Below are positions 18,282-26,636 of a DNA stretch of 64,000 nt, piece by piece. Position numbers and translations under genes: made by a program. The notes beneath the pieces are model-generated. The model was not told the DNA's origin. It did no database searches and worked only from the letters and a program-made list of their open reading frames with translations. Position 1 is the first letter of the stretch. Every line of letters begins with the position of its first letter. Origin of the DNA: Flagellimonas beolgyonensis (GTDB lineage Bacteria > Bacteroidota > Bacteroidia > Flavobacteriales > Flavobacteriaceae). The stretch lies in the NCBI RefSeq assembly GCF_003992615.1, contig NZ_RZMY01000003.1:250501-314500 (forward strand), given 5' to 3'.

Positions 18282-21200
18282 AATCCGAAACCGAGTCCGA
18301 AGGCAAACCGCATTCCATCCGTACTATTGAACAATCCAAAATTGGCCGTCAAAATATCTGCGCCATTCAGGAAGAACCCTCCTCCGTACGAATTGTGCCA
18401 AAGTCGGGAAGCATCGCCGGGGTACCAAACACGACCATAATCGAACCCGGCATAAAGTCCTGGCGTAACCGGCAAAATTCCGGTTCGCTGTCCCCTAAAA
18501 CTGTACCTTAGATCGGTATTCTGGTAAAAGGCCGATTTTCCGGTAAACCGTTGAAAGCGATAGCCTCTTAATCCATTATTTCCTCCTATGCTGGCAGCTT
18601 GATAAAACTCGTAATCGTCGCCAATGGTAATGTGTCCCTTCAATATCGTACCCAATACCAACCTTCCATCGGCTGTCAATTTATGATCTATGGAAAAACT
18701 AGGTATCACATATCCAAAAGACCTGCCCGATTCCTTCACATTGGTCTTATAGCCCCCTGAAATACTAAAGACCATGCCCATGGTGGGAAAAGCTTCATTA
18801 TCAGTATTGGCATAACTGTATTCGGCATTCACCCCAAAAAAACTTTGATGGTTCTCCTCCCCGTTTTCCAGGTAAAATTCATTGATAAATCGGTCTTGGG
18901 TCTCTTCCACTTCTATATCCTCATAGGCTACGCCCAATTTTACCTTGGATCCCAGATATCCGCGCCAAACCAACGAAGGTGCCACTCGAAGTGTACGCAA
19001 CCGCACTCGGTTATAGTCCAGTCCCAAGGGTTCTTCATCATCATTGTTCACAGTTTCGTTTCCAAAACCAAAAAAGTTCTGTGTAAAATTTGGACTGGTA
19101 AACATTGCATCCAATTCTAGGTTGACCTTGTTAAAAACATGGGCAAATTCACCCTTATAGCCCAAATCAAAACCGTTGGTGGCAAAATAATAGGCTGCAT
19201 TGAAGATATGTTGTTGCGTAAAAGGGTTCTGTCGGAAACCGTTAAAAGTATAGGTGTCGGTAAAGCCCACTCGAAATCCGTCATCAGGATTGAATCCAAT
19301 AGTTGGCAACAATTGATTGTTACTGCCCTTGATCTTTAAAAAATCGTAGGTGTTGGTGTTATAATCATTGATTTGGTTGATCTTGCCGCCATAAGCCTCA
19401 TCAAAAGTGTTCTTTTTAGTCTTGAAGTCGTACACCTGGACATTTCTTGATCCTTCCGAAATTTTATAGTTATCGTTGTTCTGACCACCCACGATTCGAA
19501 CCTTAATGGGTGATGACCCCGTGTTTACCTCAAAAACATCATCGTCATCCAAACCATATACCCAAACTTCCTTGGTGTATTGGGGATCAAATTCCTTTTG
19601 AAAAAACAAATCTGTCATTTCCCCTCCTTTGATGCGGTAGGCCCTGACTTCCAACTTTCCATTGGGCAGGGTCACAATATTGAAATAATCGTCCTTGTCG
19701 GTACCGGTCACCACACTGAATTTGTTCAAAACAGCGTAGTATTCCTTTGCCGTTTCCAGCAACTGTTCTTTCCGCGCCAATAAAACTGCCTTGATAGTAT
19801 CGATGGTTTCATCCCGAACTTCTTCGGGAAACGCCATAAATGCCCTATCAATGACTTCTTCATCAATGCTTTTTTGAATCAATCGGGCCTGTTCCAACCA
19901 CTGCTCTAAATCTGTTTCAGCCAATAATGCCATATCCAAGGCAAAGGTTCTGGGAGAGGAGGTGAACCCTTTAACGCTTCTTATTTTTTCGTGGAAACCT
20001 TCAAATATGCGCAAGGACGGAACGGACCTAGATCCAAAATTCATGATCAGTCCATCACCCCAACGGGAAAAAACCTGATCCCTGTCCCTGGGAATGGGCT
20101 TAAAAAGTTTCTTGCCGTCCTCCGTTTTAATCTCGGCCCATCGCCATTGGTCCACATGGCGGTCCCAATCCCCCACCAATATATCGAACAACCTTGCTCT
20201 AACGTACGTCTCTTTATCCAAAACATATTCCTCGTCTTCCCGTAATTTATTGATCATATCGTAGGTACTTTCGATTTTCTTGGCCCTGCCAAAACTTTCC
20301 AGATCATCGTGCCCATCCGAAACATGTTCCTCAATCATATAAAGTCCGTCCCCAAAATCGGCATTGTAGGCTCCCAACACCGCTTGCTTTGGAATATAGA
20401 ACAGTTTGGGATTGGTATGGTACAGGCCAACGGCATCCGAAAGTACGTCCGTGGTAAACGGCGCATAAGGGTGTGCTCCTGTATATAGGTCCAATAGCAA
20501 ACGCTCGGTGTAGGTGTCCTTAAATTGGCCAATAATATATTGATCCTGGAATGCTATGGCCTGTAAATAACGTTCAGCACTCTTGCGCAATCCCCGCATC
20601 ACATATTCCCGACCCTGTTTGTCTTGCAATCGCAACGAGTTGGATTGGTTACCACCACCCTTCCGAACAACGGTAAGTCCACCAAAAAGAGTATCCAAAC
20701 GTACGGTTGGCACTGTTACTTCGGTAGCATAATATTTTCGGTACCTTTCGCCCCACAACCATTTGTGAAATCCACTTTTGTCAATTTCATCCTCGGTATA
20801 GACCGATGCCTTCATAAAAGAAGGAAAGTTTTCCGATAACCCTTTTGGCTCAACCTTGATGTCTGGAGGCAATACTTCGGTCTGGAACAAAAGTTCATTG
20901 GACTCAGCATCAGCCCCAAAAAAGTCCACCTGCGAAGAGCCATCGGTGAAAACTTTAAGAACGGCATAACCGTTCCTTCCTGTGGAAAACTCGCTGCCAT
21001 TCAACAACCGCGTAGCTCCCGTTTTGGCACCTGCACCGCTCACAATTTGCGGTTTGCCAGATTCTACAATGTACTGCAAGGTATGTTCGTGACCCGACAC
21101 AAAAACAACCTTATCGGAATATTGGGAAAGAGTAACGATCCGTTGTTTGAGCTCGTTGTATTTTTTATTGGAAAGATCTTCTATGCTTGCTCCGGAAACC

Positions 21201-21991
21201 TTGCGCATCATGTTGGCAACGCTTCCCAAAACCGGTAACGGAATTTTGCCCCCACTGGGATACAAGCCCTGTTCGAACGAAAATTGACCACCATGCGAAC
21301 CATAGGTAAACATGGGATGGTGCATGGCAATGATCACTGTTTTGTCCAAATTCTTCTTGATCAAACTTTCCAGCTCCTCAAAAAAACGACCCCTGCTCTT
21401 GATTTCGCATTTGTCGTTCATCGTCGGGTGCTTGTCCCAGTCTGTCAGGTACCATTCAGTGTCGATGGCTATGACCATCACTTTGTCGGAAATCTCGATA
21501 TCTTCAATAGGGCACCCGTTTTTGGGCTGAAATACATCCTTGCTATCCAAAGCCTCCTGAATGTATTTTTCTTCCCGCTCCAATCCATCCAGCCCCCTGC
21601 TGTACCAATCGTGGTTACCGGGGATAAAAATGGCCTGCCCCTTAAATCCTTCCAAAGTGGCCAATTGGGCATCGAGGTAATGTTTCGCTCTTTGATGCGC
21701 TTCCTTATCTTCTTTTTTGGAGACAAAACCAATGGGATAAATATTATCGCCCAAAAACAACGCAGTGCTATTGGAGCTGGCTTTCGCCAAGGTGTTCTTG
21801 AATTTTTTCAGGGTTGGGTTGAGGTCATTATTAGGCGATAGACCGGCATCACCGATCAAATAGAACGTGTGTTCGATTTCTTTTTCGATGGAACTGTTTT
21901 CGGCACTAAAAGGTTGTGTATACTTTGCTTCATAGGTAGCACAACCAAAGACCAGTAAAATTGCTAGAAACCCAATCCAATGTTTCTTCAT
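18278..21991 (-). CDS. Outer-membrane fusion: calcineurin-like phosphoesterase, kinase-like middle domain, Omp85-type beta-barrel
   Basis: 1237 residues, lipobox Cys 17 (LVFGC). Residues 42-350 are a metallophosphoesterase with all metal motifs: IGDAG (D48), FLGDN (D82), GNHDW (125-129), MHHPMF (223-228), SGHEH (299-303). Residues about 430-660 are unlike the enzyme: a glycine-rich strand (GGGNQSNSLRL, 445-455), VMRGLRKSA, a hinge-like LYMIEEHV, then GDWDRHVDQWRW (D610) and PRDRDQ (D636, D638), an arrangement reminiscent of CotH/FAM20/HipA-type kinases. Residues 760-850 are Asp/Gly-rich beta. From about 895 a surface-antigen (D15) beta-barrel runs to the terminal FAFGLGFGF. Metallophosphoesterase and barrel are recognisable; the kinase-like call is inference. 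Convergent with the upstream lipoprotein gene by a shared TTAA. Confidence 0.85.
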   Translation of the reverse strand: MKKHWIGFLAILLVFGCATYEAKYTQPFSAENSSIEKEIEHTFYLIGDAGLSPNNDLNPTLKKFKNTLAKASSNSTALFLGDNIYPIGFVSKKEDKEAHQRAKHYLDAQLATLEGFKGQAIFIPGNHDWYSRGLDGLEREEKYIQEALDSKDVFQPKNGCPIEDIEISDKVMVIAIDTEWYLTDWDKHPTMNDKCEIKSRGRFFEELESLIKKNLDKTVIIAMHHPMFTYGSHGGQFSFEQGLYPSGGKIPLPVLGSVANMMRKVSGASIEDLSNKKYNELKQRIVTLSQYSDKVVFVSGHEHTLQYIVESGKPQIVSGAGAKTGATRLLNGSEFSTGRNGYAVLKVFTDGSSQVDFFGADAESNELLFQTEVLPPDIKVEPKGLSENFPSFMKASVYTEDEIDKSGFHKWLWGERYRKYYATEVTVPTVRLDTLFGGLTVVRKGGGNQSNSLRLQDKQGREYVMRGLRKSAERYLQAIAFQDQYIIGQFKDTYTERLLLDLYTGAHPYAPFTTDVLSDAVGLYHTNPKLFYIPKQAVLGAYNADFGDGLYMIEEHVSDGHDDLESFGRAKKIESTYDMINKLREDEEYVLDKETYVRARLFDILVGDWDRHVDQWRWAEIKTEDGKKLFKPIPRDRDQVFSRWGDGLIMNFGSRSVPSLRIFEGFHEKIRSVKGFTSSPRTFALDMALLAETDLEQWLEQARLIQKSIDEEVIDRAFMAFPEEVRDETIDTIKAVLLARKEQLLETAKEYYAVLNKFSVVTGTDKDDYFNIVTLPNGKLEVRAYRIKGGEMTDLFFQKEFDPQYTKEVWVYGLDDDDVFEVNTGSSPIKVRIVGGQNNDNYKISEGSRNVQVYDFKTKKNTFDEAYGGKINQINDYNTNTYDFLKIKGSNNQLLPTIGFNPDDGFRVGFTDTYTFNGFRQNPFTQQHIFNAAYYFATNGFDLGYKGEFAHVFNKVNLELDAMFTSPNFTQNFFGFGNETVNNDDEEPLGLDYNRVRLRTLRVAPSLVWRGYLGSKVKLGVAYEDIEVEETQDRFINEFYLENGEENHQSFFGVNAEYSYANTDNEAFPTMGMVFSISGGYKTNVKESGRSFGYVIPSFSIDHKLTADGRLVLGTILKGHITIGDDYEFYQAASIGGNNGLRGYRFQRFTGKSAFYQNTDLRYSFRGQRTGILPVTPGLYAGFDYGRVWYPGDASRLWHNSYGGGFFLNGADILTANFGLFNSTDGMRFAFGLGFGF

Positions 21992-22046
21992 ATCCTATGA
22001 GGTTGCGTCCAAAATTTTGTAATTTGGACAATTGAAATATCCTATT

Positions 22047-23240
22047 ATGTCGGAAATTGTTGAAAAAACTGAACAATACGTTTCTAACTTGTTGACCAAT
22101 GAGCTTGATCCGAGGTTTTTATACCACAATTTGCGACATACCCAACGCGTGGTTAAAAGTACTAAAGAATTGCTCAATTTCTATGATTTGAAAGACAAGC
22201 AAGAGGAATGGTTGCTATTGGCTGCTTGGCTGCACGATGTGGGCTACATAAAGGGAACGGAACAGCATGAAGAAACGAGCAGTGAAATTGCCAAAGCCTA
22301 TTTAAACGAACAGGGGTACGGCAGTGAAGACATCGCCGAAGTCTGTAACTTGATCTTGGCCACCCAAATGAGCCATGAACCCACCAATTTATTGGAGGAA
22401 ATCATCAAGGATGCCGACATTTCCCATTTTGCCCAAAAGAGCTATTGGGAAACCACCGATTTTTTAAGGGAAGAACTGAAAAAGTTGGGTATTGCAGACT
22501 ATTCCTCCAAAGAATGGCGGGACAAGAACATTAAAATGTTCCGTACCCAGCATCGATTTTATACAGAATATGCCAAAGAAAACTGGGAGAAAGGCAAGGA
22601 AAAAAACCTAAGGCAACTGCTCAAAGAAAAAAAGACCGAAAAAACCATAGCAAAAAAAGAAGCTTTAAAGGCGAAGTACAAAAACGAAAGTCCTGACCGA
22701 AGCATCCAGACCCTGTACCGTGTTACGCTGAACAACCACCTCAAGTTAAGTGACATTGCCGATACGAAGGCAAATATTTTGTTATCGGTCAACGCCATTA
22801 TTATTTCGTTGGTGCTGGCCAATTTGCTTACCAAATTGGACAATCCGAGCAATACCTACTTGATCTATCCAACCTTAATTTTGATTTTGTTCAGTATTGT
22901 AACCATGACCCTTTCCGTATTGGCTACACGACCCAATATAACCACAGGAAAATTTACCAAGGAGGATGTGGAGCAAAAAAAAGTAAATCTTCTGTTCTTT
23001 GGCAACTTTCATCAAATGGAACTTTCCGAATACGAATGGGCCTTGAAGGAATTGATCAAGGACAAGGAATATGTATACAACTCCCTAACCAAAGACCTTT
23101 ATTATTTGGGATTGGTGCTCAATAAGAAATATAAGATTCTACGGATTACCTACAACATTTTTATGTTGGGCATGATCATTTCGGTACTCGCTTTTGGAAT
23201 TGCTTTCCGATTTTTTGGCCCTGACAGATTGGTTTTTTAG
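22047..23240 (+). CDS. HD-domain phosphohydrolase fused to a PycTM-type (DUF5706) membrane effector domain
   Basis: 397 residues from ATG 22047 (the longer frame begins with TTG). N-terminal HD domain: H31, HD pair H63-D64 (WLHDVGY), and D122/D124 (KDADISH), the metal-binding set of HD phosphohydrolases that cut nucleotides or phosphates. A charged linker (170-215) leads to a C-terminal domain with LYRVTLNNHLKLSDIADTKA and three membrane helices (about 243-262, 272-293, 368-390). The D239-x-K241 region and helix layout match PycTM, the membrane effector of Pycsar cyclic-pyrimidine immunity. No cyclase gene lies nearby, and this fused form is widespread as a core gene in flavobacteria, so a housekeeping signalling role is more likely than defence. 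Confidence 0.85.
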   Translation: MSEIVEKTEQYVSNLLTNELDPRFLYHNLRHTQRVVKSTKELLNFYDLKDKQEEWLLLAAWLHDVGYIKGTEQHEETSSEIAKAYLNEQGYGSEDIAEVCNLILATQMSHEPTNLLEEIIKDADISHFAQKSYWETTDFLREELKKLGIADYSSKEWRDKNIKMFRTQHRFYTEYAKENWEKGKEKNLRQLLKEKKTEKTIAKKEALKAKYKNESPDRSIQTLYRVTLNNHLKLSDIADTKANILLSVNAIIISLVLANLLTKLDNPSNTYLIYPTLILILFSIVTMTLSVLATRPNITTGKFTKEDVEQKKVNLLFFGNFHQMELSEYEWALKELIKDKEYVYNSLTKDLYYLGLVLNKKYKILRITYNIFMLGMIISVLAFGIAFRFFGPDRLVF

Positions 23241-23246
23241 TAAGAC

Positions 23247-25622
23247 CTACTTTTTTAATTCCTCCATAAGGTCGTCGTAAGTATAGGTACGTTCGGAGCG
23301 TTCATCCTTTTTGTAAAGTATCTCTGCTCTAATGGCCTTTAAGCCAGTAACCCCTTGAAGCCCTTCCAATTCCACAATTTCGATATTGTTGGTGAAATAT
23401 CCTTTGGCCTTCAAAAAACGAATGTAGCGCATGTATTCCCGTTCATCCTTACGCTGGGAATACACAATGGAAAGCTTCCCTTTTTGGGTCAACCGCTCAT
23501 TGGTTCCTTTGATGTAGGCCTTGTCGATCCTCTTTTTGATCACTTCGTACCGGGCATTGTAGGTGCCGTCCACGTCGAATCTTTTTTCGTCCATTCTAAA
23601 CCGAATGGATAGGGAAGTACTGTACACCAAAACCAAAGAAGCTACATCCAATTTTACAGGTAATTTGGACTTCAGCTCATAGTATTTGTTCTCCATTTCG
23701 CACATGACCTGCAATTGCCACAAACGGAGATTGCTCAAGTACAATTGATTGAATTTTCTATCCTTTGCAATGGAGCTGCCAATGTATAAATTGTGTTCCA
23801 CCCCATCGGTCTTATATCGCTCAAAATAATGGGGAAACATTTCTTGGGCCTCTTCTTGTCGCTTATCCAATAATGCGGCCAATTGCATGTTCGCTTCCAT
23901 CACGCTTTCATCGTAATTACGACGATGATCATAGTACGATTCGGTGGTCTTGTCTATTTTTTGACTGTAGGTTGCAATTAGCCCCGCAATCGCTGCATCT
24001 TCTTTTTTGAGGTGTTCGAACACAGGGTCCACCTCTTCCTTCACAAAATCGAAGACTGCCTGTTCGGTATGGGTATAAAGGGCTTCCCTGACTTCATCGA
24101 GGTAGGTCTGCACCCTGAACATGATTTCCTCATAAATGGGCAAGCCATACTTTTGATGGGCAACTTCCAAAATATCGTTGATCTCGGAGAGTTGAATCAT
24201 CAGATCGCGTTGAATGGAGAGGTTGCGCTCCTTCGACGAATCCTTGATATCGATTTGCCCATAAAGCGGAAACACATCCTTGAAGACAATCTCCCTAAAT
24301 ACTGGCTGTTGGCCGGCAAGTTCGGCCATCATAAAATGTTTGGCCTCTTCCTGGAATTTCCAATACACGGCAGGGTGCACCGAGGTACATTCGTGCTGTA
24401 TCACGGCATCGATCAGGTTTTCCTCTTCCTCTATGGTACGCATCACTGCCGAAACGATATAGGGCATTACATCGTCCAGTTTGTTGGCATTCACACTATT
24501 GAGTTCATTCACATTGGAGGAAACAAGTTCCAATACACCCAAAAGATTTCCATTAACGGAGATTGGCGCCAAAATAGCACTTTTAATCCCCTGTTCCATG
24601 AGGTTTTTATAGGGCTGTGTTTTACCCTCCGACAGGTTAAAATACTTTTCCACATTACTGATGGCAAAATATTTACTCTCCATGAACAGTTTGCCATGGG
24701 AATAGTTACACAGCATGGTATCGCAAGGTTCAATTTCCTTTCCGTTCAGGATATAACTTTCCATCCCTTTCCCATAAATTCGAAAGAAATTGTTGGCTGC
24801 CGCATCGTATCCGGCAAAGCCCACTTTAATGTCCTTTAATTTGAACAGGGACCTGAAGGTGTCCTGAAAATTCTCCATAAAGGTCTCCTTCTCGCGCTGG
24901 CTATGTCCGATCAAAGTGGATTTGATCTCGGAAATGGATTGTTCGGCCGTTACATCAAACATGTTGGAAATAACAAAACCCTTGGCGATAAAACTGTTTG
25001 GAGGGATTTTCTCTTTCCACAGTTCCAGATTCTCAAAGTTTTCCAAGAGTTCATCCACATCATCCTGCGTAATCTCCTTGGCCAATTCTGTGGGAATGAT
25101 TTCCATAAAATCCGCATTGTACAGAATACGATAGCGGTGCATTACCCCATTGGCTCCTGGAATATCGAAAAATAAAGGACGCTTGAAATCGAGGTTGTAA
25201 CCATAATAAAATCTCAGGATCACGGCACAACGCATGATGTAGCCAAACTCGTTCGGAAGGTTGGTGATCTCCAGTTCAAAATCCTCCCCGGCATCCTTCA
25301 AAATATTCTGAAAACGCTCGGAAGAATTGAACACGATATTTTCAAAAGGAGTTGAGGCGGTTTTGATCTCATTCTTAGTTAGGACAGGTGAAAATGTGTC
25401 CTCCAGAATGATCTTGATCACCTCCTTGTGCTTGTCGAGCAAGGAAAGATCGGAAAATCCTTCCCTTAGCTCCGGATAGGGAGCCTGTGCATCCAATACA
25501 AATTTGGCCCGGGCGGCCAAGTATGGATTGTCGCTATTCAGCTGTGCATCATAGTGTTCCAACAATTTGTTGAAACTTACCAATTGCACCAAGGGGCTTT
25601 CCAAATCGTAGTTTTGCACCAT
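23247..25622 (-). CDS. Large GAF-domain protein of unknown function
   Basis: 791 residues, no signal peptide and no membrane helix. A GAF-like domain spans about 255-415 (IKVGFAGYDAAANNFFRIYG, ESKYFAISNVEKYF, IKSAILAPISVNGNLLGVLE). The N-terminal 250 residues and C-terminal 380 residues are helical and charged with no family I can name; the C-terminal tail has alternating strands and helices (REYMRYIRFLKAKGYFTNN, IEIVELEGLQGVTGLKAIRAE). The family is conserved in flavobacteria. It converges on the HD-PycTM gene with a 6-bp gap and is divergent from an LpxH-like phosphoesterase gene. A cytoplasmic sensor of a small ligand is a reasonable but unproven reading. Confidence 0.8.
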   Translation of the reverse strand: MVQNYDLESPLVQLVSFNKLLEHYDAQLNSDNPYLAARAKFVLDAQAPYPELREGFSDLSLLDKHKEVIKIILEDTFSPVLTKNEIKTASTPFENIVFNSSERFQNILKDAGEDFELEITNLPNEFGYIMRCAVILRFYYGYNLDFKRPLFFDIPGANGVMHRYRILYNADFMEIIPTELAKEITQDDVDELLENFENLELWKEKIPPNSFIAKGFVISNMFDVTAEQSISEIKSTLIGHSQREKETFMENFQDTFRSLFKLKDIKVGFAGYDAAANNFFRIYGKGMESYILNGKEIEPCDTMLCNYSHGKLFMESKYFAISNVEKYFNLSEGKTQPYKNLMEQGIKSAILAPISVNGNLLGVLELVSSNVNELNSVNANKLDDVMPYIVSAVMRTIEEEENLIDAVIQHECTSVHPAVYWKFQEEAKHFMMAELAGQQPVFREIVFKDVFPLYGQIDIKDSSKERNLSIQRDLMIQLSEINDILEVAHQKYGLPIYEEIMFRVQTYLDEVREALYTHTEQAVFDFVKEEVDPVFEHLKKEDAAIAGLIATYSQKIDKTTESYYDHRRNYDESVMEANMQLAALLDKRQEEAQEMFPHYFERYKTDGVEHNLYIGSSIAKDRKFNQLYLSNLRLWQLQVMCEMENKYYELKSKLPVKLDVASLVLVYSTSLSIRFRMDEKRFDVDGTYNARYEVIKKRIDKAYIKGTNERLTQKGKLSIVYSQRKDEREYMRYIRFLKAKGYFTNNIEIVELEGLQGVTGLKAIRAEILYKKDERSERTYTYDDLMEELKK

Positions 25623-25648
25623 ATAGGGATTAGTCGAAATTGAGCCTA

Positions 25649-25656
25649 CAAAGTTA
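25649..25656 (-). promoter_or_regulatory. -7 element for the GAF-protein gene
   Basis: On the minus strand this reads TAACTTTG, a perfect TAnnTTTG, 27 bases before the start codon. No clear -33 TTG is present at the usual distance. Confidence 0.45.
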
Positions 25657-25739
25657 CAAAAAGTAAAAATGCCATGAATAGGTATTGATCGGTAATGGAT
25701 AAATGACCATTTTTAAGGATATTTAGCAAAATTATTCCC

Positions 25740-26636
25740 ATGTCATCCACCAAAAGACTGGATAATGCCTATGACAATGCCGAGGTCATCCCTTTCGATG
25801 ACAACTCGAAGCTGATCCTTTTCAGTGATTGCCATAGAGGGGACAACAGTTTTGCGGATGATTTTGCCAATAACCGGAATATTTACTTCCACGCCCTGAA
25901 CCATTATTACCGCGAAGGGTTCCATTATTTTGAATTGGGGGATGGGGATGAACTTTGGGAAAACATCAGTTTTGATGCCATTTTTGAGGCACACAAGAAC
26001 GTATACCAATTGTTACGGCGTTTCCATCTGGAAAAACGCATTTATATGATTTGGGGCAACCACGACATGGTCTACAAAGACCCCGATTACGTAAAAAAAC
26101 ACCTTTCCCATTATTTTGAACCCATTGACGGTTCCGACAAAGCGCTTTTTAAAGGAATCACCTATCACGAAGCGTTACGATTGAAGCATACCGAAACGGG
26201 GCAGGAAATTTTTCTCACCCATGGTCACCAAGCGGATTGGTGGAACTATGTGTGTTGGCGAATCGGCCGGTTCTTGGTGCGCGTGTTGTGGAAACCCTTG
26301 CAGGTAGTCGGAATTGCAGACCCCACCAGTCCTGCTAAAAACTACAAGGAACTCATTAGGATCGAGAAACGGATCAAACGTTGGATCCTACGAAAAAACC
26401 TGTTGCTCACGATTGCGGGACATACGCATCGGCCACGGTTTCCCGAACCGGGCGAAATTCCATTTTTCAACGATGGTAGCTGTGTCCATCCCCGCAGCAT
26501 TACCGGTATTGAAATCGAAAATGGGGAAATATCGCTCATCAAATGGCACATTGAATCCAAACCGGATGGAACGCTCCAAATTGTGAGGGTACTGTTGGAA
26601 GGGCCTGAAAAATTGGTGGATTACATCAATCCTTAA
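25740..26636 (+). CDS. Calcineurin-like phosphoesterase, UDP-2,3-diacylglucosamine-diphosphatase-like
   Basis: 298 residues, soluble. Metal motifs in order: SDCHRGDN (D30, H32), GDGDELWE (D68), WGNHDM (GNHD 106-109), THGHQADWW and AGHTHRPRFP. The closest named relatives are LpxH-like lipid A enzymes, but the motif GDGDELWE and the C-terminal EIENGEISLIKWHIE belong to a Bacteroidota branch whose substrate is not established. The stop codon TAA at 26634-26636 overlaps the convergent aminotransferase stop through the palindrome TTAA. It is the second metallophosphoesterase gene within 8 kb, flanking the HD-PycTM and GAF genes. Confidence 0.82.
   Translation: MSSTKRLDNAYDNAEVIPFDDNSKLILFSDCHRGDNSFADDFANNRNIYFHALNHYYREGFHYFELGDGDELWENISFDAIFEAHKNVYQLLRRFHLEKRIYMIWGNHDMVYKDPDYVKKHLSHYFEPIDGSDKALFKGITYHEALRLKHTETGQEIFLTHGHQADWWNYVCWRIGRFLVRVLWKPLQVVGIADPTSPAKNYKELIRIEKRIKRWILRKNLLLTIAGHTHRPRFPEPGEIPFFNDGSCVHPRSITGIEIENGEISLIKWHIESKPDGTLQIVRVLLEGPEKLVDYINP

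Noticed and set aside
22047..23240. A Pycsar antiviral system
   Set aside because: No PycC-type cyclase gene is adjacent, the HD fusion differs from known Pycsar effectors, and the neighbours look like core genes; kept only as a signalling candidate.
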